The notes under the pieces: model-generated
What the model was told of the DNA's origin: nothing
Seen by the model: the letters and a program-made list of their open reading frames with translations, nothing else
Database searches by the model: none
Program-made: the position numbers and the translations under genes
Source of the DNA: Porphyromonadaceae bacterium FC4
Lineage (GTDB): Bacteria > Bacteroidota > Bacteroidia > Bacteroidales > Porphyromonadaceae
DNA: 64,000 nucleotides
Direction of reading: 5' to 3'
Assembly (NCBI GenBank): GCA_900120395.1
Contig: LT635553.1
Span: forward strand, 28,014-92,013
Part shown: piece by piece, positions 1 to 8,951 of the stretch
How positions within the stretch are numbered: position 1 is the first letter of the stretch
Layout: each line of letters begins with the position of its first letter

Positions 1-58
1 TCCCAACTATAGTGTATCTTGTCGGGACATCAAATACTAATCTTAATAGAGATACATT

Positions 59-994
59 ATGAGTAAAAACTCTTTTGAAAAAGTAGCTCGTGCTTGGCTG
101 AAAGACAAAGTTCAGTATGTTAAGCAAGGGACTTATTCTGTCTATGCTTTGCAGGTGGAAAATCATCTATTGCCTTACTTCTCAAATATAAATGACATAA
201 CGGAAGAGGCATGCCAATCCTTTATTCTACAGAAAATAGAACACGGGCTTAGTTTGAAGACCATCAAGGATTTAATCATCACACTCAAGATGATACAGCG
301 GTTTGGAGTCAAGCACTTTGACTGGCACCACGTAGAGCTGGATCTCAAATATCCGACCCAATGTAAGTCACCTGCGATAGAAGTGCTTCCACGGGAATGT
401 CAGAGCAAGATTATGAAGTATGTGCGTGAGCATTTTACTTTTCGTAACCTAGGCATCCTCATTTGTCTAAGTACAGGGATGCGTATCGGTGAGCTCTGTG
501 CACTCAAGTGGAAAGATGTAGATTTGGTCGAGGGAGTTGTTCGTGTCAGTCGCTCGCTTCAGCGTATTTATATCATCGGAGCGGATGGAAGCCGAACGAC
601 TAAGGTCGTAGAGAGTACGCCTAAAACCAGCAATTCTCTGAGGGAAATACCTTTGAGCCGAGAACTGCAACGAGTGCTCAAACCTTTCTGTAAGGTAGTC
701 AATCCTGAATACTATGTATTGACCAACGAACCTAAAGCCACCGAACCCCGTACTTATCGAGAGTATTACCGCTCATTGATGGAGGAGCTAAACATGCCTC
801 GAATAAAGTTTCATGGACTAAGGCACAGCTTTGCCACACGCTGCATAGAGAGCGGATGTGATTACAAAACTGTGAGCGTTCTTTTAGGACACGCAAATAT
901 CAGTACCACGTTGGATTTATATGTTCACCCAAACCTCGACCAGAAGCGTCGTTGTATAGAAAGAATGAGCAAAAGCCTCGTCTTCTATTTATAG
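59..994 (+). CDS. Tyrosine recombinase / phage-type integrase
   Basis: Complete 311-residue site-specific recombinase that would cut and rejoin DNA through a 3'-phosphotyrosine intermediate. The N-terminal ~100 residues look like a SAM-like core-binding domain; the catalytic domain follows. The catalytic set is visible: Arg142 (TGMRIGELC), His252 and Arg255 (HGLRH), His278 (GHAN) and the nucleophile Tyr288 (LYVHP). Length is usual for small Bacteroidota integrases, which either insert mobile elements or invert promoter segments. The ATG at 59 is the natural start. No attachment sites could be identified, and the left neighbour lies outside the window. A broken second integrase lies about 2 kb away, so this stretch has probably hosted mobile DNA. 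Family assignment is firm; whether it serves an element or a local inversion is unknown. Confidence 0.93.
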   Translation: MSKNSFEKVARAWLKDKVQYVKQGTYSVYALQVENHLLPYFSNINDITEEACQSFILQKIEHGLSLKTIKDLIITLKMIQRFGVKHFDWHHVELDLKYPTQCKSPAIEVLPRECQSKIMKYVREHFTFRNLGILICLSTGMRIGELCALKWKDVDLVEGVVRVSRSLQRIYIIGADGSRTTKVVESTPKTSNSLREIPLSRELQRVLKPFCKVVNPEYYVLTNEPKATEPRTYREYYRSLMEELNMPRIKFHGLRHSFATRCIESGCDYKTVSVLLGHANISTTLDLYVHPNLDQKRRCIERMSKSLVFYL

Positions 995-1007
995 AAATCT
1001 TGTGTCT

Positions 1008-1346
1008 TTACCTTTTCGGTTGTCTACTTAATTCTTCCCATTCTTCCGTAAGCTGTTGCTGTTGGATGGCGAGTTCGGTTTGACTTTGGACTGCTTCTTC
1101 GTAGTTAGTGACACGCTCTTTTAGCTGCTTGATTTCGGCTTCTGAGCGGTGAGTTTCAAGGATGCTGTCGAGTTGGCAAGAGGAATCGTCACTCTCAGAG
1201 TGCTCCATACGTAGGATGCGATATCGTAGAGCGTAGCTTTCGAGGGTTTGATTGGCATTGTGAAGATAGACCGTCCGACCGATAGTGCAGGCGATGAGTA
1301 CGATAGATATTCCCCAGATGACCCACCCCCATTCAACGTTTAACAT
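1008..1346 (-). CDS. Small membrane-anchored coiled-coil protein, unknown function
   Basis: 112-residue protein with one hydrophobic segment at about residues 8-27 (WVIWGISIVLIACTIG), then a long charged region from about residue 65 rich in Glu, Gln and Leu that should form a coiled coil. It is probably anchored in the inner membrane with the coil on one side. The gene lies tail to tail with the integrase. Its start codon overlaps, in another frame, the stop of a short open frame upstream (1340-1501), so the two may be translationally coupled. I do not recognise the family. A small spanin-like or mobile-element accessory protein is possible from size and architecture, but nothing proves it. 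Confidence 0.55.
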   Translation of the reverse strand: MLNVEWGWVIWGISIVLIACTIGRTVYLHNANQTLESYALRYRILRMEHSESDDSSCQLDSILETHRSEAEIKQLKERVTNYEEAVQSQTELAIQQQQLTEEWEELSRQPKR

Positions 1347-1501
1347 CGAAGAGGTAGTATTTCTCGCTCTTTGGATGAGATTGTGTTTCTTCGATTTTTT
1401 TCACAAAGGGTGGCGATGCTTTCAGCCTGCTTGTCTTTAGTGCTTGGAAGCGGAACTTGAATACAAAAAAGCCCCTTGTCGATTTGAACAAGGGGCAGTA
1501 A
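1340..1501 (-). pseudogene. Possible small gene or gene remnant upstream of the coiled-coil gene
   Basis: An open frame of about 50 codons without an ATG reads through 1501-1340 and ends in a TAA that overlaps the ATG of the coiled-coil gene (ATGTTAA). The predicted peptide (…PSTKDKQAESIATL…) is charged and protein-like. Its first part coincides with a terminator hairpin (1465-1496), which argues that only the latter portion, if any, was coding. It could be the 3' end of a gene lost by rearrangement. Confidence 0.28.
1465..1496 (-). terminator. Rho-independent terminator of the AAA ATPase gene
   Basis: Inverted repeat with 9-bp arms GCCCCTTGT / ACAAGGGGC. On the minus strand it is followed by a run of six T. 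It lies 25 bases beyond the stop of the ATPase gene. Confidence 0.8.
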
Positions 1502-1520
1502 TTAGATTGGGATTTATGCG

Positions 1521-2780
1521 TTACAGAATAGTGTCAAGTTCCCACGCTGAAATATGGTCAATACCTTCATTTGTTGGAAGCTTGAAGTCATCCAAACTGA
1601 CCACATACTTCTTGAAGTTGTCTTCTATCGACAGAAGAGAGCGGTACTCTCGCTCTATTGTCTCTTGCTCCGTTAGTTGTAGCGAGACTTGGAAATATAA
1701 CCTCTTGCTTCCTTTGATAGCGACAAAGTCTACCTCAGCCTCTTTATTCGTGCCTACATAGATTTGATATCCAGCCCGTCTAAGACTTAAATAGACAGCA
1801 TTCTCCAATAAGTACCCCATCCCATAGCCAAATCCAGAATAGAGATAATTGTGGTAGCACAAATCATTCAGATAGTACTTGTTATTAGCCGAAATAGTCT
1901 CCTTGCCCTTGATATTATATCTCTCTACCTTATGCACGAGGAAAGTACTCTCGAGATGGGAGATATAGTTGGAGAGCGTCTCGTAGTTGGTTTTCCTATT
2001 TCGAGACTTAAAGAAGTTGACAATGTTGGCGATGGAGATAATGTTGGAGGCATTATTGACTAGATACACAAAGAGGTCATCTAGGAGCTTCACATCCTTT
2101 ACTTTATACCTAGCGACAATGTCACGAAGCATAACAGTGTCCTTTATCGAAGAGACGTAGTTTTGCTTCATCTCATCATTAGGGAGGTTGAAAAGCTCTG
2201 GTAGGGCTCCGGTCTGAAGGAAGTCTATATAACTTTCTCTATTAGGCTCTTTCTGAGTGATGCCACAGAACTCTGAAAAACTAAAGGGGAGTATTTCAAA
2301 CGCGACATACCTTCCCGATAGTAGCGTTGCAAGTTCACCAGATAGCAGACTAGAGTTGGAGCCACTGATAAATATCTCACAAGGCTCAGCAAAGTCTTGG
2401 GAGTGTGAGTTGACAAATCGTTCCCACTCTTCAATGCCCTGTATCTCATCGATGAAGAGGAATACTTTCCCTTGCGGGTTGAGGTCTTTCTTGTATTGCT
2501 GAAATAGGTTCTCGAGAGCTTGATAGTCAAGAATGTCTGAAAACTCCAGGTATTCCTTGTTGATGTAAAGAATGTTATTGGGACAAGTGCCGTTGGCAAT
2601 TAGCTGTGCCGCTATTTGTCTTAGGATGTAGCTCTTTCCGGCACGTCTCTGACCTACCAATACTTTGATCAGTTTGTTATCAATGTATTGCCCTATCTTA
2701 TCTGTGTAGAATGTGCGTGGATACCCTAAGTCTATAGGGTTCTCATCCCAAAAGTTGTATTTCCTTATCGGTGTGAGCAT
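1521..2780 (-). CDS. AAA-family ATPase with DUF4143 C-terminal domain
   Basis: Member of the large prokaryotic ATPase group with an AAA_14 domain and a C-terminal DUF4143 domain, many of which sit in accessory regions without an assigned role. The Walker A loop is VGQRRAGKS and the Walker B strand is FLFIDEIQG; a sensor segment EIFISGSNSSLLSG follows. The C-terminal third (…NKEAEVDFVA…) has the Asp-Phe signature of a degenerate restriction-type nuclease fold. I chose the ATG at 2780 (MLTPIRKYNFWDENP, 419 residues). A start 15 codons earlier exists, but it lies in a palindrome-containing upstream segment. The gene stands alone with its own terminator. Palindromes just upstream (2784-2883) suggest it is repressed by a regulator encoded elsewhere, or autoregulated. 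Confidence 0.85.
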   Translation of the reverse strand: MLTPIRKYNFWDENPIDLGYPRTFYTDKIGQYIDNKLIKVLVGQRRAGKSYILRQIAAQLIANGTCPNNILYINKEYLEFSDILDYQALENLFQQYKKDLNPQGKVFLFIDEIQGIEEWERFVNSHSQDFAEPCEIFISGSNSSLLSGELATLLSGRYVAFEILPFSFSEFCGITQKEPNRESYIDFLQTGALPELFNLPNDEMKQNYVSSIKDTVMLRDIVARYKVKDVKLLDDLFVYLVNNASNIISIANIVNFFKSRNRKTNYETLSNYISHLESTFLVHKVERYNIKGKETISANNKYYLNDLCYHNYLYSGFGYGMGYLLENAVYLSLRRAGYQIYVGTNKEAEVDFVAIKGSKRLYFQVSLQLTEQETIEREYRSLLSIEDNFKKYVVSLDDFKLPTNEGIDHISAWELDTIL

Positions 2781-2783
2781 TGT

Positions 2784-2883
2784 CAGGTGTATTTGAAATT
2801 CTTCTGTAAATGTAAGTATTTTCAAGTGTACTTGAAAATCACCTCACATCGACCATAATCTCAAATCTGCTTGAAACTTCAAG
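2784..2883 (-). promoter_or_regulatory. Cluster of palindromes upstream of the ATPase gene, candidate operators
   Basis: The strongest site is TTTTCAAG-TGTA-CTTGAAAA at 2819-2838, with perfect 8-bp arms. A degenerate copy (TCAGGTGTATTTGA) lies at 2783-2796, next to the start codon. A related inverted repeat, CTTGAA-AC-TTCAAG, lies at 2870-2883. All share the half-site TTCAAG. Function is inferred from position only. Confidence 0.5.
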
Positions 2884-2888
2884 GTCGG

Positions 2889-3090
2889 TTATAACTGATC
2901 GGACTTATTCATTGCGTTAGCCTTTATATCATCAGCAATATCGATGTATGGTTTCATCGCTTTATAGTCGCTATGACCAGTCCACTTCATCACTACATTA
3001 GCGGGTATTCCCAAAGACAGTGCATTACAAATGAAAGTTCGCCTTCCTGCATGAGTACTCAGTAGTGCATACTTGGGAGTCACGCCATCA
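2889..3090 (-). pseudogene. 3' fragment of a tyrosine integrase
   Basis: About 65 residues match the C-terminal catalytic half of Bacteroidota tyrosine integrases: the HxxR box (STHAGRRTF), the second His box (KWTGHSDY) and the nucleophile Tyr in KPYIDIAD. The N-terminal and core regions, including the first catalytic Arg, are missing. Upstream the frame runs into the 3' end of the ClbS-like gene, which is read in a different frame. This is therefore a deletion scar and not a functional recombinase. Confidence 0.75.
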
Positions 3091-3619
3091 AGAATTTGAT
3101 ATGCTTCTTTATTTTCTTCATCGCCCAATCGTAATGACTTGCCGTTACCGAGACACAATATGCTCCGAGTATAGATGTCCCAGTCCAAGGCAATGAGCCT
3201 TTTGCAAAAAGCTCATCATTGGAATAATTTCCTATCAAAGCCATTACAGCATTATGAGACGCTTTCAAGTTTTTCTTTGCTTCCTCCAATAACGTGCTTT
3301 GGTGCTTCTTCCAAAACTCAACATTCAGTGCTGGGTAGGTTCTCCAATTGTAAGGCTCGGGAAGAAAAGGCTTAGGCACCCCATTGCTATTGGCTTGGAC
3401 CCAATTCAATAGCAGATTATGCCACTCGTACAGATGCACAAGTACATCCCTTAGGTTCTTGTCTCTTCTCCAATGTGTTTCCTTACCGCTTGTAGTCATT
3501 TCCACAGCAAAAGGTGTCGTTTGTTGCTCTTCACTCATACCGTCGATGAGCTCCCACATCTTCACAAATTGTTGATTAGCAGATGTCATCAAATCTGCCT
3601 TTGTTATAGCTCTTGCCAT
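3080..3619 (-). CDS. ClbS/DfsB-family four-helix protein
   Basis: 179-residue protein of the ClbS/DfsB (DUF1706) family. The typical order is visible: N-terminal KADLMTSANQQFVKMWELID, central KNLRDVLVHLYEWHNLLLNW, and C-terminal SLPWTGTSILGAYCVSVTASHYDWAMKKIKKH. ClbS protects colibactin producers by opening the cyclopropane warhead; most relatives outside such clusters have no assigned substrate. No biosynthetic genes lie nearby, so a self-resistance role here is unsupported. The last codons overlap the integrase remnant, so the C-terminus (…IKFLMA) may have been replaced or extended by the rearrangement. Confidence 0.85.
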   Translation of the reverse strand: MARAITKADLMTSANQQFVKMWELIDGMSEEQQTTPFAVEMTTSGKETHWRRDKNLRDVLVHLYEWHNLLLNWVQANSNGVPKPFLPEPYNWRTYPALNVEFWKKHQSTLLEEAKKNLKASHNAVMALIGNYSNDELFAKGSLPWTGTSILGAYCVSVTASHYDWAMKKIKKHIKFLMA

Positions 3620-3774
3620 ATCTCTTTATTCTTTGTTTGTCTCAAAGGTAAGTAAAAGGATAAAGAGTCGGAGCCTTGTTCGTACTTACGCAAGCATTTC
3701 ACGAGGTATTGCTTGTCGAACACCTTTGTCAATTCTTCCTTCAAGTCAGCTTGACGACACTTATTTTGTAGTGG
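3604..3774 (-). pseudogene. Possible truncated coding fragment upstream of the ClbS-like gene
   Basis: An open frame of about 55 codons without a Met start encodes a protein-like peptide (…KEELTKVFDKQYLVKCLRKY…) and stops 14 bases inside the ClbS-like gene. It begins close to a dispersed repeat copy (3811-3901), so it may be the 3' end of a gene whose 5' part was lost. I do not recognise the family. Confidence 0.25.
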
Positions 3775-3810
3775 AAATCGTTAAGCAAAGCTTAGGCATA
3801 GGCGGGGGCG

Positions 3811-3901
3811 AAAAGTTTACTACTGGAAAGAGATCGCTACTATCCGTGAAACAGTTTTCTTTCCTACTGGAAACATTTCGCTACTATCCGTCCAATTTTT
3901 T
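3811..3901 (+). repeat. Dispersed intergenic repeat, copy 1
   Basis: Two tandem half-units. Each starts with a small inverted repeat (here TTTAC-TACT-GGAAA, then TTTCC-TACT-GGAAA) and ends with the box GCTACTATCCGT. It is the first of nine copies in this window and lies between the ClbS-like gene and the N-glycan locus. Confidence 0.9.
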
Positions 3902-4118
3902 GGCTTGACTGGGAGTCTGAAAATCAGCCGTAAAAGTGGGGGGACTCCTATATATTATTATGTGCGGTCTGGTGGATGCTATCCGACTCAAGCAGAGGGA
4001 TTCATGGGGGCAGATGGCAATGAAATAGAATGCGGGAGAGAGGGCGGCGGATGGTCGGGATTTTTGTATCAAGGTTGATTTTCGAGGCGTTCGTAAAAAA
4101 CAAAACAAAGTCTACCAC

Positions 4119-4147
4119 TTGCTGTTCCCTTTTATTTGGTATCTTTG
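4119..4147 (+). promoter_or_regulatory. Bacteroidota-type promoter of the N-glycan locus
   Basis: TTG at 4119-4121, an 18-base spacer, then TATCTTTG at 4140-4147, which fits the -7 consensus TAnnTTTG. It precedes the SusC start by about 80 bases. It is the only good match in the gap. Confidence 0.65.
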
Positions 4148-4229
4148 CAGCGTCAAAACCAAGCACATGAAACCATAGAGCTTTCATTTCGAAAGCCACA
4201 ACAATTATTCCTATCAATAACACAATAGC

Positions 4230-7200
4230 ATGATTAGAGAATCCAACTTTTCTCTCCTCCGGCTGGTGTCTTGCCTACTGGTCTTCTTTTTGTCCGGTAC
4301 GCTCTACGCTCAGACCCTAACCGTGTCGGGTACTGTCTCGGACACTGATGGTCTGCCTATGCCGGGAGTCACGGTACAGGTGGTGGGTCAGTCCGGCACC
4401 GGTACGGTAACCAATATCGATGGACACTATACGCTTCGGGAGGTGTCCGCCAACGCTACGCTTCGTTTTTCGTTCGTGGGTATGAGTACTGTAGACCGTC
4501 CCGTGAACGGAATGACGCGCATCGACGTCGTACTATCCGAAGACACCGAGCTGCTGGACGAGGTGGTCGTGACCGCCCTGGGTATCAAGCGCTCGGAGAA
4601 AGCTCTATCCTATAATGTGCAAGAGCTAAAGGATGACGAGCTGACACGCGTGAAGGATGTCAACTTCATCAACGCTCTGTCGGGCAAGGTAGCCGGTGTC
4701 AACATCAATGCTTCGTCCGCCGGCATCGGTGGTGCGAGCAAGGTGGTGATGCGTGGTACGAAGTCCATAGAGGGCTCCAATAACGCTCTCTACGTGATCG
4801 ACGGTGTCCCGGTCTACACACACTCTAGGAAGGCTGGTCGGGAGTTTGACTCCTCCGGCTTCACGGACCCTATCGCTGACCTCAACCCCGAGGATATTGA
4901 GTCTATGTCGGTACTGACCGGTGCGGCGGCAGCTGCGCTCTACGGGTCGGCGGCTGCCAATGGCGCCATCGTGATCACGACGAAGTCCGGTAAAGACGGA
5001 CGGGTACGGCTGACTGTGGGGAGCTCATCGGAGTGGGTGAGTGCTTTTGTCACACCACAGTTTCAAAACAGATACGGCACCGGCAGCGGCCTCTCCAAGG
5101 AGGTGGTGCGCGACAAGTCGTGGGGACGAGCACTGACCAATGCAAACGGCGGTGGGTACGATCCTGTGAATGACTTCTTTGGAACCGGGACGATATTCTC
5201 CAACAACATCTCCCTCTCCACCGGCAATGCCCAAAACCAGACCTACCTCTCAGTGGCATCGGTGCACTCAAGCGGCATAGTCCCCAACAACAAGTACAAT
5301 AGGTACAACTTTAATATCAGGCACACGACCCACTTCCTGGACGACAAGATGACGCTGGACCTGGGTGCGGGCTACGTGAAGCAGTACGACCGCAACATGG
5401 TCAACCAAGGTGTGTACGGCAACCCCCTGACCGGTGCCTACCTCTTCCCGCGAGGCAATGACTGGGAGGATATCCGTATGTATGAGCGGTACGATGAGGC
5501 TCGTCACCTCTCCACTCAGTACTGGCCGGTAGGATCTGGCGGATCGCTGGTGATGCAAAACCCCTACTGGGTAGCCTATCGCAACCTCCGAGAGAACAAC
5601 AAGAATCGATACATGCTCAATGCTTCGCTCTCCTACAAGATCCTGGACTGGCTCACTCTCTCCGGTCGTGCTAGGCTGGACAACAGCACCACCGACTATG
5701 AGACCAAAAACTTCGCCTCGACCAACAACCAGCTGACCGAAGGCTCGGAGCGTGGTCTCTACGGCATACAGCGCATCCACGACAGGCAGATGTATGGAGA
5801 CCTGCTGCTATCGATCAACAAGCACTTTGGGGACTCGTGGTCGGTCGATGCCAACCTCGGTGCCTCGATCTCCGATATGCAAAACGACCTCATCGAAAAC
5901 CGAGGCCCCATCTCGGACGGCAAAGTGGAGGGAGAGCCTGTAGGGCTAGCCAACTTCTTTGCGATCCAAAACCTGAGTGCCTCCAAGACCAAACGCCTCC
6001 AGGATGGATGGCGTGAGCAGACGCAGGCTATCTACGGCTCAGTGGAGGTAGGCTATCGCAGCATGGCTTATCTCACCCTGACCGGTCGAAACGACTGGCC
6101 CTCTCAGCTGGCGGGTGCCAAGTCGGTGCACAGCTCCTTCTTTTATCCATCGGTGGGACTCTCCACGGTGCTTTCTGAGATTTTTGAGCTGCCTAAGTTT
6201 GTCTCCTTCCTCAAGGTAAGAGGCTCCTTTGCATCGGTGGGTGCACCATTCCCAAGATTCATCGCCAACCCTACGTATGAGTGGGATAGCCAGAAGAACG
6301 TGTGGAAAAACACCACGACCTACCCCATGTACAACCTCCTGCCCGAGCGAACCAACTCCTATGAAGCGGGGTTGTCGGCGAAGCTCTTTGGGAAGTTGAA
6401 CCTCGACCTAACCTACTACCACGCGGTGACGGGCAACCAGACCTTTGACCCACACTTGGGTGGCGGTGCCTACTCCAAGATGTACGTGCAGACCGGTGAG
6501 GTGCTCAATCAAGGTATAGAGCTGTCGCTGGGGTATAGCAATACGTGGGGGTGGTTTGGCTGGTCCTCCAACTACACCTTCTCCACCAACCAAAACAAGA
6601 TCCTGTCGCTTGCCGAAGACGTGACCAACCCCATCACCGGAAGTCGCTTCTCGATAGAGTCGCTGGACATGGGTGGTATGGGTGATGCCCGCTTCATCCT
6701 CCGCAAGGATGGCAGCATGGGCGACCTCTACTCCAGAGTGGATCTGCAGAGAGACAGCAACCGCGATATCCTGATCGGACGCGGACAGACGCTGACAACC
6801 ACTCAGCTAAAGTCTCAGGCAGACTACATCAAGCTGGGTAGTGTACTCCCAAAGGCCAACATGGCTTGGCGAAATGACTTTAGCGCCTATGGTGTGACCC
6901 TAGGATGCTTGGTGAGCGCACGTATCGGTGGCGTGGTCTACTCCAGGACACAGGGCATACTTGATGAGTACGGGGTGAGCGAAGCCTCTGCCCTCGCCAG
7001 AGACAGAGGGTATGTCCTCGTCAATGGCAGTGACCGGGTGAACCCGGAGTCGTGGTACTCAACCATCGGCAACAAGGGCGTGCCCCAGTACTATACCTAC
7101 TCAGCCACCAACGTCCGACTACAGGAGGCGTCCATCGGCTATACAATCCCCCGCAAGTGGCTCGGTGAAGTCTGTGACCTTACCGTGACCGCAGTGGGTC

Positions 7201-7340
7201 GCAACCTGCTGATGCTGTACAACAAAGCACCCTTTGACCCAGAGAGTGTCGCAACGACAGGCAACTTTTACGACGGGATTGACTACTTCATGATGCCCTC
7301 CTTGAGAAGTGTTGGTATCAGCCTAAACATGAAATTTTGA
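4230..7340 (+). CDS. SusC/RagA-type TonB-dependent outer-membrane transporter of the N-glycan locus
   Basis: 1036-residue import barrel. Residues 1-28 form a signal peptide ending in LYAQ. A carboxypeptidase-like regulatory domain follows (VSGTVSDTDGLPMPGVTVQV). The SusC signature ELLDEVVVTALG and the plug (SGKVAGVNI, GAAAAALYGSAAANGAIVITTKSG) come next, then a 22-strand-type barrel ending in Phe (…GISLNMKF). It should pair with the SusD-like lipoprotein downstream to take glycans released at the cell surface into the periplasm. It lacks an N-terminal STN signalling domain, so direct anti-sigma control is unlikely. It is the first gene of a six-gene locus with short or overlapping spacings. 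Confidence 0.95.
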   Translation: MIRESNFSLLRLVSCLLVFFLSGTLYAQTLTVSGTVSDTDGLPMPGVTVQVVGQSGTGTVTNIDGHYTLREVSANATLRFSFVGMSTVDRPVNGMTRIDVVLSEDTELLDEVVVTALGIKRSEKALSYNVQELKDDELTRVKDVNFINALSGKVAGVNINASSAGIGGASKVVMRGTKSIEGSNNALYVIDGVPVYTHSRKAGREFDSSGFTDPIADLNPEDIESMSVLTGAAAAALYGSAAANGAIVITTKSGKDGRVRLTVGSSSEWVSAFVTPQFQNRYGTGSGLSKEVVRDKSWGRALTNANGGGYDPVNDFFGTGTIFSNNISLSTGNAQNQTYLSVASVHSSGIVPNNKYNRYNFNIRHTTHFLDDKMTLDLGAGYVKQYDRNMVNQGVYGNPLTGAYLFPRGNDWEDIRMYERYDEARHLSTQYWPVGSGGSLVMQNPYWVAYRNLRENNKNRYMLNASLSYKILDWLTLSGRARLDNSTTDYETKNFASTNNQLTEGSERGLYGIQRIHDRQMYGDLLLSINKHFGDSWSVDANLGASISDMQNDLIENRGPISDGKVEGEPVGLANFFAIQNLSASKTKRLQDGWREQTQAIYGSVEVGYRSMAYLTLTGRNDWPSQLAGAKSVHSSFFYPSVGLSTVLSEIFELPKFVSFLKVRGSFASVGAPFPRFIANPTYEWDSQKNVWKNTTTYPMYNLLPERTNSYEAGLSAKLFGKLNLDLTYYHAVTGNQTFDPHLGGGAYSKMYVQTGEVLNQGIELSLGYSNTWGWFGWSSNYTFSTNQNKILSLAEDVTNPITGSRFSIESLDMGGMGDARFILRKDGSMGDLYSRVDLQRDSNRDILIGRGQTLTTTQLKSQADYIKLGSVLPKANMAWRNDFSAYGVTLGCLVSARIGGVVYSRTQGILDEYGVSEASALARDRGYVLVNGSDRVNPESWYSTIGNKGVPQYYTYSATNVRLQEASIGYTIPRKWLGEVCDLTVTAVGRNLLMLYNKAPFDPESVATTGNFYDGIDYFMMPSLRSVGISLNMKF

Positions 7341-7342
7341 TA

Positions 7343-8950
7343 ATGCATAAGATGAGCTATATTTTTCGACTAATCACAGTTGCCGGCCTGTCTCTTGCGA
7401 GTGTGGCTTGCACCGGTGGATTCAAGGAGATCAACTCCCATCCCTATCAGCCCGATGATCTCTCTGCAGATGACTACCTGCTGGGAGCGGCTTTTGCCGG
7501 GGTATCCGGAGCAGTCATGTCCGCAGATGTCAATACCCTGCAGTTTACCGACCTGTTGCTCGGTGGTCCGATGGGTGGGTACTTCGCCGACTCTCAGAAT
7601 GGCTGGGGGGCTACGATCAGCAACTTCAACCCCACCAACAACTGGACGAATGTATTCATGAGCAGTGACAAGGTGATGCCTGAGCTCTATACGAACTATG
7701 CGATCATCGTCGCATCCTCGGAGCGCCAAGGCGACCCTACCACTGCTGCCATAGCACGGATCATCAAGGTGGCTGCCATGCACCGTATATCCGACACCTA
7801 TGGACCTATCCCCTACTCCAAAATCACGACCGGAGCTCAGGATATCTCTATCCCCTACGACAGTGAGCCGGAGCTATTCAAGGCCTACTTTGCAGACCTG
7901 GACCAGTCAATCAAGGAGCTGGCCGGCAAGGACTACTACTATCTTGCCGCCGACAAGGTCTACAGTGGCGACCCCGTCAAGTGGGCAAAGTTTGCCAACT
8001 CCCTAAAGCTGCGCCTGGCTATGCGTATCGCCTATGCAGACAAGGAGCTGGCTCAGAAGATGGCTGAGGAGGCGGTGAAGTCCCCTGTCGGACTGATCAC
8101 GTCCAACTCGGAAAATGCAACCTGGAAGTATTTTGGAGCGACGAAAAACCCCTACTATGTTGCCTCTAGGTACAACACCCCTGCAGGCTGCTTGACCGGA
8201 GGAGATACCCATGCGGCAGCAGACATCACGACCTACATGAACGGCTACAAAGACCCAAGACGGGCGGCATACTTCGTGCCGTCGGAGTGGGATGAGCAGG
8301 AGTATGTAGGACTCAGAAGGGGGATCATCATCCCCGACCTCAGCACCACGGGGAGAAAGTACTCCGGCATCCTAGTAAAGGAGACGGACCCCATCACTTG
8401 GATGAATGCGAGTGAGGTGGCGTTCTTGAGAGCAGAGGGAGCAGCGGTATTTGGTTTCGACATGGGGGACACTCCTGAGAACCTATACAATACCGGCATA
8501 CGCCTCTCTTTTGACCAGTACAAGGTGGACGGCGTAGAGGAGTACCTCAACGACGAAGAGAATATCCCGGCTACTTACAAGGACCCCGCCAATACCAATA
8601 GCTACGGCGAACCTCTCTCGGATGTCACCGTGAAGTGGGATGAAAACGCCACTACAGAGAAGAAGCAGGAGAGGATCATCATCCAAAAATGGATCGCCAA
8701 CTGGATGCTCGGCAATGAAGCGTGGGCAGACTTTAGGCGGACCGGATACCCACACCGGCTCCCTGCTACAGAAAAAGGCAATAAGAGCAGCGGCAAGGTC
8801 GACTCTTTTGCCGGACCTCGACGCATGCCCTACCCTCAGGAGGAGTACGGAAAGGAAAACGGTAAATACGTGACCCAAGCCGTAAACGACTACCTCAAGG
8901 GCAGTGATGATATGACTACAAAACTATGGTGGGACGCAAAGACGAAGTAA
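7343..8950 (+). CDS. SusD/RagB-like glycan-binding lipoprotein of the N-glycan locus
   Basis: About 535 residues. The signal peptide ends in a lipobox (SLASVAC-T), so the protein should be lipid-anchored on the outer membrane as the lid of the preceding SusC barrel. The rest is helix-rich and of the SusD-like_2 type (DVNTLQFTDLLLGGPMGGYF, ADKVYSGDPVKWAKFANSLKLRLAMRIAYAD). A C-terminal RagB segment carries the family pattern IIIQKWIANWMLGNEAWADFRRTGYPHRLP (given here only as a landmark). The start is probably ATG 7343, or 7352 nine bases later; a TTG at 7337 overlapping the SusC stop is less likely. Confidence 0.93.
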   Translation: MHKMSYIFRLITVAGLSLASVACTGGFKEINSHPYQPDDLSADDYLLGAAFAGVSGAVMSADVNTLQFTDLLLGGPMGGYFADSQNGWGATISNFNPTNNWTNVFMSSDKVMPELYTNYAIIVASSERQGDPTTAAIARIIKVAAMHRISDTYGPIPYSKITTGAQDISIPYDSEPELFKAYFADLDQSIKELAGKDYYYLAADKVYSGDPVKWAKFANSLKLRLAMRIAYADKELAQKMAEEAVKSPVGLITSNSENATWKYFGATKNPYYVASRYNTPAGCLTGGDTHAAADITTYMNGYKDPRRAAYFVPSEWDEQEYVGLRRGIIIPDLSTTGRKYSGILVKETDPITWMNASEVAFLRAEGAAVFGFDMGDTPENLYNTGIRLSFDQYKVDGVEEYLNDEENIPATYKDPANTNSYGEPLSDVTVKWDENATTEKKQERIIIQKWIANWMLGNEAWADFRRTGYPHRLPATEKGNKSSGKVDSFAGPRRMPYPQEEYGKENGKYVTQAVNDYLKGSDDMTTKLWWDAKTK

Positions 8951-8951
8951 T

